64,000 bases of DNA from Candidatus Eisenbacteria bacterium (GTDB taxonomy: Bacteria; Eisenbacteria; RBG-16-71-46), in the NCBI GenBank assembly GCA_035712145.1, contig DASTBI010000252.1:62001-126000 (forward strand), read 5' to 3'. The notes under the pieces were generated by a model. The model was not told the origin of the DNA, did not search any database, and saw nothing but the letters and a program-made list of their open reading frames with translations. Both the position numbers and the translations under genes were made by a program. This document shows, one piece after another, positions 47,465 through 56,557 of the stretch; positions within the stretch are counted from its first letter, which is position 1; each line of letters opens with the position of its first letter.

Positions 47465-48180
47465 GTCTCGCTCCCGACCACGGTTCCGACCGGCTCGCCC
47501 TGCACGACCTTCAGCAGGTTCCCCGGCGTGCCGACGTTGAACACCACCAGCGGCAGACGGTTGTCCATGCACAACGAGATGGCGGTCGAGTCCATCACCT
47601 TGAGTCCGCGCGTCAGAATATCCAGATAGGTGATGCGAGGGAAGAAGGTGGCCTCGGGCGTCCTCTTGGGATCGTCGCTGAACACGCCGTCCACCTTGGT
47701 GGCCTTGAGGATCAACTCGGCCCCGGTCTCGATGGCGCGCAGCGCGGCAGCGGTGTCGGTGGTGAAGTAGGGATTGCCGGTCCCCGCCGCCAGGATCACG
47801 ACCCTCCCCTTCTCCAGGTGGCGCACGGCGCGGCGGCGGATGTAGGGCTCGCAGACCCGGGCCATCTCGATCGCCGACATGACACGGGTGATGACTTCCC
47901 GGTGTTCCAGTGCGTGCTGCAGGGCCAGGCTGTTGATGACCGTGGCCAGCATGCCCATGTAGTCGGCGCCCACGCGATCCATGCCGCGGGCGCTGGCCGC
48001 CAGACCGCGAAAGATGTTGCCGCCTCCGAGCACGATGCCGATCTGCACGCCGAGCCGCTGAACGTCGCGAATCTCGTCGGCCAGCCCGCCGATCACCTTC
48101 TCGTCGATCCCGTGGCCCGCGCTCCCGGCCAGGATCTCGCCGCTCAGCTTGAGGAGGATGCGGCGATACCGCGGGACCAC
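47461..48180 (-). CDS. pyrH: UMP kinase
   Basis: Phosphorylates UMP to UDP; a hexameric, GTP-activated enzyme of the amino-acid-kinase fold. The 239 residues include [36 protein letters not shown] and [13 protein letters not shown]. Start GTG 48180 is four bases after the tsf stop and preceded by GGAG. Confidence 0.95.
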   Translation of the reverse strand: MVPRYRRILLKLSGEILAGSAGHGIDEKVIGGLADEIRDVQRLGVQIGIVLGGGNIFRGLAASARGMDRVGADYMGMLATVINSLALQHALEHREVITRVMSAIEMARVCEPYIRRRAVRHLEKGRVVILAAGTGNPYFTTDTAAALRAIETGAELILKATKVDGVFSDDPKRTPEATFFPRITYLDILTRGLKVMDSTAISLCMDNRLPLVVFNVGTPGNLLKVVQGEPVGTVVGSET

Positions 48181-48184
48181 GCCG

Positions 48185-48781
48185 TCACTCCGCTCCGAGG
48201 CGGAAACGCGCGAAGCGCCGGACCACGAGGTTCTCTCCGGTCTTGGAGGCCGCCTCCTTGAGGAGGTCGCCGACCGTCTTCTTGTCGTCGCGGATGTAGA
48301 CCTGCTCGAGCAGGCAGATCTCGGAGTAGAACTTGTCCAGCTTGCCGTCCACGATCTTGCCGACGATCGCCTCAGGCTTGCCCTGACCCTCGAGCTGAGC
48401 GGCGTAGATCGCCCGCTCCCGCTCGATGCGCTCGGCCGGAACGTCCTCGCGCCGGATGTACTCCGCACCCGCCGCGGCGGCCTGCATGGCGAGATTGCGC
48501 ACCAGCTCTTCGAACTCCGGAGTGCGGGCCACGAAGTCGGTCTCGCAATTCACCTCGATCAGCACACCCACGCGATTCCCCGGATGGATGTAGCTGTCGA
48601 CGCGGCCTTCGTTGGCCATCCGTCCCGAGCGCTTCTCGGCCTTGGCGGCGCCGCTCTTGCGAAGCGCGTCGACGGCCTTCTCGACGTCCCCGCCGGTTTC
48701 GGCCAGCGCCTTCTTGCACTCCATCATTCCAGCCCCGGTCATCTCCCGAAGCTGCTTCACCTGATCGGCTGTGATCTGCAT
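48185..48781 (-). CDS. tsf: Elongation factor Ts
   Basis: Guanine-nucleotide exchange factor for EF-Tu. The 198 residues show [19 protein letters not shown] and NCETDFVAR. It is a short form of Ts with a single central core domain, as in many bacteria. It is 75 bases downstream of rpsB; the gap contains a GC-rich inverted repeat, CGCCCG with CGGGCG, without T-run. Confidence 0.96.
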   Translation of the reverse strand: MQITADQVKQLREMTGAGMMECKKALAETGGDVEKAVDALRKSGAAKAEKRSGRMANEGRVDSYIHPGNRVGVLIEVNCETDFVARTPEFEELVRNLAMQAAAAGAEYIRREDVPAERIERERAIYAAQLEGQGKPEAIVGKIVDGKLDKFYSEICLLEQVYIRDDKKTVGDLLKEAASKTGENLVVRRFARFRLGAE

Positions 48782-48856
48782 GGATGATCCCCTGTGCGTC
48801 GCAACGCCCGCCAGACACTGAGGTCCGACGGGCGAACGGTGCTGAACGACAGACTG

Positions 48857-49630
48857 CTAACGAACGTTGGCGGCCGGCGTCGACTCCGACTCGGCGTCCA
48901 TTCCCTCGCCACCGAACGACACCGTCTCCTGGTCCCGGCCCTCGAGCGCCGTCGCCCGCGCCTCGAGCACCGCGTCCGCGACCAGCTTGGTGAACAGCCG
49001 GATGGCCCGCAGCGCGTCGTCGTTGCCGGGGAGCGGGTAGTCGATCACGTCGGGGTCGCAGTTGGTGTCCACCACGCCGACGATCGGGATTCCCAGGCGG
49101 TTCGCTTCCGCAACCGCGATCTTTTCCTTCTTGGTGTCGACCACGAACACCAGCGCCGGAAGCCCGGGCATCTCCTTGATGCCGGCGAAGGCGAACTCGA
49201 GGCGCTCGCGCTCACGCGAAAGGCGCGACACCTCTTTCTTCGAGAGCTTCTCGAAGGTGCCGTCGGTCGCCATCGCGTCGAGTTCCTTCAGGCGCTTGAT
49301 GCTGGTGCGGATGGTCTTGAAGTTGGTGAGCATGCCGCCCAGCCAGCGCTCGGTGATGTAGAACTGGTTGGAGCGCGCCGCCTCTTCCACCAGCGCCTGC
49401 TTGGCCTGCTTCTTGGTGGCCACGAACAGCACGTGGCCGCCGCCACGCACGGCCTTCTCGATCGCGGCCTTGGCGTCCTGGATGCACTTGAGCGTCTTGT
49501 GCAGATCGATGATGTAGATCCGGTTCCGTTCCATGAAGATGAAGCGCTTCATCTTCGGATTCCAGCGCCGGGTCTGATGCCCGAAGTGGACACCCGCTTC
49601 GAGCAGGTCCTTCATGGTGATCTCAGCCAC
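48857..49630 (-). CDS. rpsB: 30S ribosomal protein S2
   Basis: S2 on the small subunit, needed for S1 binding. The 257 residues contain [26 protein letters not shown] and [22 protein letters not shown]. Start GTG 49630 has AGGAGG six bases upstream. A short C-terminal Glu/Ser-rich extension is present. Confidence 0.97.
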   Translation of the reverse strand: MAEITMKDLLEAGVHFGHQTRRWNPKMKRFIFMERNRIYIIDLHKTLKCIQDAKAAIEKAVRGGGHVLFVATKKQAKQALVEEAARSNQFYITERWLGGMLTNFKTIRTSIKRLKELDAMATDGTFEKLSKKEVSRLSRERERLEFAFAGIKEMPGLPALVFVVDTKKEKIAVAEANRLGIPIVGVVDTNCDPDVIDYPLPGNDDALRAIRLFTKLVADAVLEARATALEGRDQETVSFGGEGMDAESESTPAANVR

Positions 49631-49712
49631 CGTGTTCCTCCTCCTGGGGTTTGGTCCTCCGTCCGCGCGCCCGTCTCCGGGACCCCAGCCTTGATCGGCG
49701 GACGTGTGAGAT

Positions 49713-49728
49713 GACCGCTCGCGCGGTC
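49713..49728 (-). other. Short hairpin just after rpsI
   Basis: Directly after the rpsI stop, GACCGC-GCGA-GCGGTC forms a perfect 6-bp hairpin with a GNRA-type tetraloop. There is no T-run, so it is not a normal terminator. It may be a processing or attenuation element in the rpsI-rpsB gap. Confidence 0.35.
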
Positions 49729-50124
49729 TTACCGCTTGCTGAACTGGAACCGCTTGCGGGCGCCTGGCTGCCCGTACTTCTTACGCTCCTTCATGCGCGC
49801 GTCGCGAGTCAGGAGTCCTTCACGGCTCAGCTGCGGCCGAAGACTCTGATCCTCCCGCGCCAGCGCGCGCGCGATCGCCATCCGCAGCGCCCCCGCCTGC
49901 CCGGTGAGTCCGCCGCCCCGGACGCGCGCCAGCATGTCGAACTTCTCCATGGTCTGGGTGACGTTGAGGGCGTGGAGGGCCTGCCGCACGAGCGAGTCGC
50001 GCGTGAGGTAGTCGGCGATGGGCCGATCGTTGACCAGGTGCCGGCCGGTGCCGACCACCAGACGCACCCGCGCGACCGCCTCTTTGCGGCGGCCGGTGGT
50101 GCCGGGCTGAGTGCTGACCGTCAT
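49729..50124 (-). CDS. rpsI: 30S ribosomal protein S9
   Basis: S9, with a C-terminal tail reaching the P-site tRNA. The 131 residues carry [31 protein letters not shown] and the terminal [17 protein letters not shown] ending in Lys-Arg. It follows rplM after 18 bases, as in most bacteria. Confidence 0.97.
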   Translation of the reverse strand: MTVSTQPGTTGRRKEAVARVRLVVGTGRHLVNDRPIADYLTRDSLVRQALHALNVTQTMEKFDMLARVRGGGLTGQAGALRMAIARALAREDQSLRPQLSREGLLTRDARMKERKKYGQPGARKRFQFSKR

Positions 50125-50142
50125 GCGAAGACCTTCCTCCGA

Positions 50143-50577
50143 TTAGATCCTGGGCTCCCACGCCACCGGCGTCTGCGCCGCATGGGGGTGCTCGGGACCC
50201 GCGTAGACCTTGAGCTTCTTGATCATGGCGCGGCCGAGCTTGGTCTTCGGCATCATGCCGCGCACCGCCTGCATCACCACCCGCTCCGGATGCTTCTCCA
50301 TCAAGGTCTGGATCGAGACCCAGTAGGCGCCGCCGGGATAGAGGGTGTGGTGGAAGAACCGCTTGTCTTCGGGCTTACGCCCGGTCAGCGCCACCTCGCG
50401 GGCGTTGATCACGATGACGTGATCGCCAGTGTCCATGTGAGGGGTGAAGATGGGCTTGTGCTTGCCCTTCAGCACCGTCGCCACCTGGGTGGCCAGCCGG
50501 CCCAGCGTCTTGCCTTTCGCGTCCACCAGCAGCCACTGCCGCTGAATGTCCGCCGGCCGGGCGGTGTACGTCTTCAT
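50143..50577 (-). CDS. rplM: 50S ribosomal protein L13
   Basis: L13, an early 50S assembly protein. The 144 residues include [40 protein letters not shown] and [14 protein letters not shown] 50577 has GGAGG upstream. It heads the ribosomal and nucleotide run rplM-rpsI-rpsB-tsf-pyrH-frr. A promoter lies about 90 bases upstream. Confidence 0.97.
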   Translation of the reverse strand: MKTYTARPADIQRQWLLVDAKGKTLGRLATQVATVLKGKHKPIFTPHMDTGDHVIVINAREVALTGRKPEDKRFFHHTLYPGGAYWVSIQTLMEKHPERVVMQAVRGMMPKTKLGRAMIKKLKVYAGPEHPHAAQTPVAWEPRI

Positions 50578-50662
50578 GCGGTTCCTCCGGTCCCATCGGG
50601 GCGACGGTGCGCGATAGTGGGAAGCGCGCGGGGCAGTCGCCCCTATCCATAAGAAGCGGCGG

Positions 50663-50692
50663 AACCTAGCACGCCCGTCGAAAAGCTGTCAA
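50663..50692 (-). promoter_or_regulatory. Sigma70-type promoter of rplM-rpsI-rpsB-tsf-pyrH-frr
   Basis: Minus strand: -35 TTGACA (50692-50687, perfect), 18-bp spacer, -10 TAGGTT (50668-50663). Leader about 79 bases with a GGGGCG...CGCCCC-type inverted stretch; a L13-autoregulatory element is possible but not shown. Confidence 0.7.
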
Positions 50693-50708
50693 GCGCAGGG
50701 GGTGCGGC

Positions 50709-51302
50709 TCATGTGAACTCGGCCAGCACCGCCCGCAGTCGCGCCAGCGGAAGTCCCACGACGTTGAAGTAATCCCCTTCGATCCGCTTCACGAATTGCC
50801 CGGCCGCTCCCTGGATGCCGTAAGCGCCCGCTTTGTCGAGCGGCTCTCCGCTGGCCACATAGCTGTGGATCTCGTCGAGGTGCATGCGGACGAACGACAC
50901 GCGCGTCACCTCGGACGCGGTGCGCTGCTCGGTGCCGCTCACGACCGCGATGCCGGTCCACACCTCGTGCGTGCGGCCGTGGAGCCGCCCGAGCATCTGC
51001 GCCGCTTCTCCCGGAGTCTTCGGCTTGCCGAGCCGGTGCCCGCGCAGCACCACCACCGTGTCGGCCCCGACCACCACCGCGCCCGCGCGGCGCTCCGCCA
51101 CTCGGCGCGCCTTGTCGAGCGCCAGCGCGCGGACGCCGTGACGCGGCTCGGCCTCGCCCGGCCACGCTCGGTCGGGGCCCGGATCGACGACCACGAACTC
51201 CGCCCCCACCTGCCGCAGCAGCGCGACCCGGCGTGGCGAGGCCGAGGCCAGCACCAGCGGGCGGCTTCCGCTCCAGAACAGCGACGGTCGCCGCCGGCTC
51301 AC
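50709..51302 (-). CDS. maf: Maf-family nucleotide pyrophosphatase
   Basis: Hydrolyses non-canonical or house-cleaning nucleoside triphosphates (dTTP/UTP or m7GTP). The 197 residues contain [24 protein letters not shown] and [26 protein letters not shown]. Substrate subclass not clear. Start GTG 51302 overlaps the dtd stop as GTGA. Confidence 0.94.
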   Translation of the reverse strand: MSRRRPSLFWSGSRPLVLASASPRRVALLRQVGAEFVVVDPGPDRAWPGEAEPRHGVRALALDKARRVAERRAGAVVVGADTVVVLRGHRLGKPKTPGEAAQMLGRLHGRTHEVWTGIAVVSGTEQRTASEVTRVSFVRMHLDEIHSYVASGEPLDKAGAYGIQGAAGQFVKRIEGDYFNVVGLPLARLRAVLAEFT

Positions 51303-51757
51303 GGCGCCGCCGTTTCGCGCGGGCTCTCGATCATGAGCGTCACGGGACCATCGTTCACCAGCGCCACTTCCATGTGCGCTCCGAACACGCCGCGCGCAAC
51401 CTCGAGACCGAGGGCTTCGAGCGCGGCGACGAAAGCGTCGACCAGCGGCGCTGCGAGCTCGGGCCGCGCCGCGGCCATGAAATCCGGCCGGCGGCCGCGG
51501 CGTGCGTCGCCATAGAGAGTGAACTGGGGAACCACCAGCACCGCGCCGCCCGCTTCGCGCACGTCGAGGTTCATCTTGCCCAGCCCGTCGCTGAAGATCC
51601 GCAGCTCGCCGACCTTCCGTGCCAGCCACCGCGCCGCCTCTTCGTCGTCGCCGTGCGTGGCGCCGACCAGCACCAGGAGCCCGGGGCCGACCTCACCCGT
51701 CAGATCCCCGTCGACGCGCACGCTGGCCCGCGACACGCGTTGAACCAGAGCGCGCAC
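51299..51757 (-). CDS. dtd: D-aminoacyl-tRNA deacylase
   Basis: Removes D-amino acids from tRNA. The 152 residues include [13 protein letters not shown], SxxFTLYGD ([17 protein letters not shown]) and the Gly-cisPro motif region NDGPVT. GTG 51757 is chosen: it lies eight bases after the rel stop and gives the family length. A longer frame in rel is rejected. It overlaps maf by GTGA. Confidence 0.94.
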   Translation of the reverse strand: MRALVQRVSRASVRVDGDLTGEVGPGLLVLVGATHGDDEEAARWLARKVGELRIFSDGLGKMNLDVREAGGAVLVVPQFTLYGDARRGRRPDFMAAARPELAAPLVDAFVAALEALGLEVARGVFGAHMEVALVNDGPVTLMIESPRETAAP

Positions 51758-51765
51758 CGCGATCC

Positions 51766-53967
51766 CTACGCGCTGCCGCGGGCGCGGCGCTGGGGCTTGA
51801 TCTTGAGGATGCGCTGGCGCCGCTCGACTCGCGCGACACCCTTGACCTTGCGGATCGCGCCGATCACTTCCTGGAGCTTGGCCAGATGCGGCACCTCCAC
51901 CACGAACATGCCGCGCGCCGTCTTGTCTTCGCTCGCCATCCCCGCGGTGCGGACGTTGACCTGGGCGCTCGAGATCGCCTTGGCGATGTCGGCCAGCAGC
52001 GACGTGCGATCCTGGCCATAGACCAGGAGCCGCACGGGAAACGTCTCCCCGCGGCCGGCATCCCACTCGACCGCCACTTTCCGCTCCGGCGGGATCCGGT
52101 CGTCGAACGTGTTCGGACAGTCCAGGCGGTGCACCGAGACGCCGCGGCCCTGCGTCACCACGCCCACCACGCGATCGCCGGGCACCGGCTGGCAGCAGCG
52201 CGCGAAGGTGAGCATCACGTTGTCGAGGCCCTGGATCCGCACGCCGCCGACGGTCTTCTTGCCGAGACCGAATGCTTCGAGCGGGCCCTTGGCGAACCGC
52301 TCGGCAAACGTTGTCGGCTCGGGCGAGAGCTTGCGCACCACCTGGGTGAGCGAGAGCTGTCCTTCGGCCAGCCGCGCGTTCATCTGCTCCAGATCCTGGC
52401 AGCCGAGCCCGCGGGCCAGGTCTTCGAGCTCCTGGTCGGTCGGCTTCAAGCGGAGCCTCTTGAGCTCGCGCTCCAGCATTTCCTTGCCCAGCTCGACGCT
52501 GTCGGTCCGGCGCCGTTGCCGGATCCAATGCCTCACCTTCGAGCGCGCGCCGGCGGTGCGCAGGATCTTGAGCCAATCGTCGTGCGGCTGCGCCTGCGGC
52601 GAGGTCATGATCTCGACCGTATCGCCGTTCTTCAGCTCGTGCCGCAGCGGCACCAGCTCGCCGTTCACCCGCGCGCCGATCGTGCGCTGTCCGACTTCGG
52701 TGTGGATCAGGAAGGCGAAGTCGAGGGCCGTCGCGCCCTTCGGAAGGCGCTTGAGCTCGCGGCGCGGCGTGAAGACGAAGACTTCCTCCTGGTAGAGCGC
52801 GGTGCGGAGGAAGTCCATGTACTCGTCGTCGGTCGCCTCCTGCTGCCAGTCCACGGTCTGGGTCACGAAGCCGCCGAGCCTGGCGTCCAGCTCGCGGTCG
52901 AACTGGCCGCCCTGTTTGTAGACATAGTGCGCGGCGATGCCGGTCTCGGCGGTGCGGTGCATCTCCCAGGTGCGGATCTGCACCTCGACCATCTCGCCCC
53001 CCTCGGTCACCACCGTGGTGTGGAGCGACTGGTACATGTTGCTCTTCGGGGTCGCGATGTAGTCCTTGAAGCGGTCGGCCACCGGAGTGAACGCGTCGTG
53101 CACCACGCCCAGCGCGCGATAGCAGTCGTTCCGGGTCTGGGTGAGGATGCGCAGTCCATGGAGGTCGTAGATGCCCTCCAGCTCCCGCCCGGCTTTCATC
53201 TTGAGATAGATGGAATAGAAGTGCTTGGGCCGGCCGCTCACTTCCGCCTTGAGACCGGCGGCCTTGAGCGCCTCGACCAGGCGCTTGCGCACCGCGTCGA
53301 GGAACGCTTCGCGCTCGTCGCGCTTGGCCTGGATGCGCCGGGCCAGAGCCTCGTACGCAGCGGGATCGAGCGTCTTGAGACTCAGGTCCTCGAGCTCGCG
53401 CTTGACGCTCGCGATGCCCAGGCGGTGCGCGAGCGGCGCGTAGATGTCGCGCGTCTCCTCGGCGATCCGCCGCTGCTTGTCGGGTCGCAGGAACTCGATG
53501 GTGCGCATGTTGTGGAGCCGGTCCGCGAGCTTGATGAAGATGACCCTCAGGTCGCGCGACATCGACAGCAGCATCTTGCGGAAGTTTTCCGCCTGCTGCG
53601 CCTCCCGGCTGTCGAAGTGGAGCGCCGACAGCTTGGTCACCCCCTCGACGAGGCTCCCGACCTCGCGCCCGAAGCGCTTCTCCACGTCTTCGAGCTTGAC
53701 CGACGTATCCTCGACCACGTCATGGAGCAGCGCCGAGCACGCCAGCGTGGTGTCGAGCCGGAGATCGAGCAGATCGAGGAGCACGCGGCACACCTCGACC
53801 ACATGGGACATGTAGGGCTCGTCCGACTCGCGGCGCTGGCTGCCGTGAGCCGCCGCGGCGAAGTCGAAGCAGGCCCCTACGCGATCCGCGTCGACCTTCG
53901 GAGCGCGCGCTTGCAGCTCTGCGAGGAGAGCCGAGCGAAGCTCCGGATGGGCAACCGGCGGGCTCAC
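51766..53967 (-). CDS. rel: Bifunctional (p)ppGpp synthetase/hydrolase
   Basis: Long RelA/SpoT homologue controlling the stringent response. The 733 residues have a complete HD hydrolase site (HDVVED 82-87), the synthetase domain ([41 protein letters not shown]), a TGS domain, a zinc-finger/conserved-Cys region ([12 protein letters not shown]) and a C-terminal ACT domain. Both activities look intact. Start GTG 53967 overlaps the recJ stop as GTGA. Confidence 0.96.
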   Translation of the reverse strand: MSPPVAHPELRSALLAELQARAPKVDADRVGACFDFAAAAHGSQRRESDEPYMSHVVEVCRVLLDLLDLRLDTTLACSALLHDVVEDTSVKLEDVEKRFGREVGSLVEGVTKLSALHFDSREAQQAENFRKMLLSMSRDLRVIFIKLADRLHNMRTIEFLRPDKQRRIAEETRDIYAPLAHRLGIASVKRELEDLSLKTLDPAAYEALARRIQAKRDEREAFLDAVRKRLVEALKAAGLKAEVSGRPKHFYSIYLKMKAGRELEGIYDLHGLRILTQTRNDCYRALGVVHDAFTPVADRFKDYIATPKSNMYQSLHTTVVTEGGEMVEVQIRTWEMHRTAETGIAAHYVYKQGGQFDRELDARLGGFVTQTVDWQQEATDDEYMDFLRTALYQEEVFVFTPRRELKRLPKGATALDFAFLIHTEVGQRTIGARVNGELVPLRHELKNGDTVEIMTSPQAQPHDDWLKILRTAGARSKVRHWIRQRRRTDSVELGKEMLERELKRLRLKPTDQELEDLARGLGCQDLEQMNARLAEGQLSLTQVVRKLSPEPTTFAERFAKGPLEAFGLGKKTVGGVRIQGLDNVMLTFARCCQPVPGDRVVGVVTQGRGVSVHRLDCPNTFDDRIPPERKVAVEWDAGRGETFPVRLLVYGQDRTSLLADIAKAISSAQVNVRTAGMASEDKTARGMFVVEVPHLAKLQEVIGAIRKVKGVARVERRQRILKIKPQRRARGSA

Positions 53968-55676
53968 GGGGATTTCAGCCCCCGCACCTTGAGCTGGACG
54001 GTGGTCTCCCCCATGTACTCGTTGCGCTGCGGCACATAGGCCACGGCGCAGCTCGCGCCCTTCAGGAACTCGGCCGCGCGCTCGCCGAAGCCGTAGCCGA
54101 TCGCGTCACCTCCGCCGCTCGAATCCCGGAGCCACAGCTTGAGGTGGCGGCCGCTGCCCACGGTGCTGCTGGATTCGATTCGGGCGATCTCGGTGCGGAA
54201 CACCGGCTCCGGATTGTCGAGACCGTGCGGCGGAAGACGATCCAGCCAGTCGAGCAGCTCGGCATCGATCGACGCGAACGGAAGGTCGGCATCCACCAGG
54301 AGGCGCGGCACGCAGCGCTCGAGATCGAGCCGCTCCCGCGTCAGCGCCTCGATGCGCTCGCGCAGGGCCGGGAGGCGATCGGGCGCGACGGAAAGGCCTG
54401 CCGCGTAGGCATGACCACCATACGTGGAGAGCATGTCCGCGCAGTCGGTCAACAAGCGGGTGAGATCGAGACCGCCCGCGCTGCGTCCCGAGCCGCGCGC
54501 CCACGGCGCCTGAACCGCGAGCAGAATGGCGGGCCTCTGAAAACGCTCGACCAGGCGGGAAGCCACGATGCCCAGCACGCCGGCATGCCACGTCTCGGAC
54601 CACAGCACGATCGACGAGCAGTCGGGCCAGCCGAGCTCGCGCTCCACGCGCTCCGCGGCTTCCTGCTCCACCCGCTCGTCGAGCTCGCGCCGTCGCGTGT
54701 TGTCCTCGTCCAGGCTCTGAGCCAGGCTTCGCGCCTGATCGGCATCCGTCGTCAGCAGCAGATCGAGCGCCTGGAGCGCGCTCCCCATCCGGCCGGCGGC
54801 ATTGAGCCGCGGCGCCAGCTGAAAGCCGACGTGACCCGCGTTGATCCGGCGTCCGGTCAGCCCCGCCACCTCGATCAGCGCCCTGAGCCCGATGTGCTCG
54901 CTCTTCTGCAGGCGATCGAGCCCGTGATGCACGAGCACGCGGTTCTCGCCCGAAAGCGGGACCGCGTCGGCCACCGTCCCCAGCGCCACGACATCGAGAT
55001 GGCGCTCGACCACACCCATCCCGCCGCGCGACTCGGCGAGGGCGACCGCCAGCTTGAAAGCGACGCCCACGCCACACAGGCCCTTGAATGGATAGGTGCA
55101 GCCGGGCTGATGCGGGTTGACGATCGCCGCCGCCGCGGGCAGGGCCTCCGGCGGCTCGTGATGGTCGGTGATCACCACCTCCACGCCCAGCGCCGCGCCG
55201 CGCGCGATCGGCTGGTTTGCCGAGATTCCGCAGTCCACGGTGATCACCAGCGACACGCCGGCCGCGGCCGCGGCTTCGATCGACGCCGCCGAGAGGCCGT
55301 AGCCATCCTGGAGCCGGTGCGGGATGTGGAAGCGGACATCGGCGCCGAACTCGCGCAGCACGGTCACCAGCAGGTAGGTTGCCGTCAGGCCGTCGACGTC
55401 GTAGTCGCCGTGCACCAGGATGCGCTCGTGTCGCTCGATCGCACGCTCGATGCGAGCCACCGCGCGATCCATGCCGAGCAAGCCCCACGGCGCGTGCAGA
55501 TCCTCGAGCCTGGGCTCGACGAAACGCCGCGCCGCGGCGGCGTCGGTCATTCCGCGATTCCACAGGATCTGACCGATCGCCGCCGGGGCCCCGAGCTCAC
55601 GCGCGAGCGCCGCGGCCTGCTCGGGCGCATGGCCGCGGTGCAGCTCCCAGCGTGTCGGCAAGGTCCTGGTGATCAT
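53964..55676 (-). CDS. recJ: Single-stranded-DNA exonuclease RecJ
   Basis: 5'-3' ssDNA exonuclease with DHH and DHHA1 domains for recombination and repair. The 570 residues contain LVHGDYDVDGLTATYL, VDCGISANQ and DHHEPPEAL (DHH), APRLNAAGRMG and HAYAAGLSV. It starts 29 bases after the mature rnpB end with AGGGA upstream, and overlaps rel. Confidence 0.96.
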   Translation of the reverse strand: MITRTLPTRWELHRGHAPEQAAALARELGAPAAIGQILWNRGMTDAAAARRFVEPRLEDLHAPWGLLGMDRAVARIERAIERHERILVHGDYDVDGLTATYLLVTVLREFGADVRFHIPHRLQDGYGLSAASIEAAAAAGVSLVITVDCGISANQPIARGAALGVEVVITDHHEPPEALPAAAAIVNPHQPGCTYPFKGLCGVGVAFKLAVALAESRGGMGVVERHLDVVALGTVADAVPLSGENRVLVHHGLDRLQKSEHIGLRALIEVAGLTGRRINAGHVGFQLAPRLNAAGRMGSALQALDLLLTTDADQARSLAQSLDEDNTRRRELDERVEQEAAERVERELGWPDCSSIVLWSETWHAGVLGIVASRLVERFQRPAILLAVQAPWARGSGRSAGGLDLTRLLTDCADMLSTYGGHAYAAGLSVAPDRLPALRERIEALTRERLDLERCVPRLLVDADLPFASIDAELLDWLDRLPPHGLDNPEPVFRTEIARIESSSTVGSGRHLKLWLRDSSGGGDAIGYGFGERAAEFLKGASCAVAYVPQRNEYMGETTVQLKVRGLKSP

Positions 55677-55705
55677 CGCGCGGCGTCCCTGCAGCGAGAA
55701 GGGAT

Positions 55706-56068
<363 letters not shown>

Positions 56069-56080
<12 letters not shown>

Positions 56081-56512
56081 ACCCTCTCTCGTTCCCAGCA
56101 TCTCATCGAGCGTTTCGTTGACGAGCTGATCGGCCCGCGAATTGTCCTCGCGCTTCACCGCGACGAAGCGGACCGCAGGCACGCCTCGCCTCGCCTCGCC
56201 GGCTTCGGCGTGGAGCGGCTTCAGCCCCGCGTGCTTCACGCGGTACTCGCCGGTCATCTGACGCACGACCAGCTCGGAGTCCATGCACACCCGCAGGCGC
56301 TCGACGTGATGCCGGTGCGCGGCTTCGAGGCCGGCGATCAGCGCGCGGTACTCGGCGACGTTGTTGGTCACCGTCCCGAGGTAGATTCCACGCGCCTCGA
56401 TCTCGGCGCCCGCCGGGTCGTACAACACGTAGCCCAGAGCGCCCGGCCCCGGATTTCCGCGCGATCCCCCGTCGCAGCGCAACGTCCATTCCCCCGCAGG
56501 GTGCTGGGACAT
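56069..56512 (-). CDS. rnhA: Ribonuclease HI
   Basis: Cleaves RNA in RNA-DNA hybrids. The 147 residues have all four acidic sites: D in LRCDGGSRGNPGPG, E in TNNVAEYRALIAGL, D in CMDSELVVRQM, and D in REDNSRADQLVN. It is the short type without the basic protrusion. ATG 56512 is chosen; it lies six bases after a -10 box and has no ribosome site, so the mRNA is probably leaderless. A longer frame from TTG 56548 overlaps the -35. Its stop overlaps the rnpB P1 helix by 12 bases. Confidence 0.94.
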
Positions 56513-56518
56513 TCCGGG

Positions 56519-56548
56519 ACGATAGTCGAACCCGACCCTCCGCGCCAA
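56519..56548 (-). promoter_or_regulatory. Sigma70-type promoter of rnhA
   Basis: Minus strand: -35 TTGGCG (56548-56543), 18-bp spacer, -10 TATCGT (56524-56519). Six bases separate the -10 from ATG 56512, so the mRNA is probably leaderless. Confidence 0.65.
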
Positions 56549-56557
56549 CGCGGCCGG

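Noticed and set aside
56081-56110. A dedicated rnpB promoter in the end of rnhA
   Set aside because: No TANNNT at the required distance from the 5' end of the RNA.
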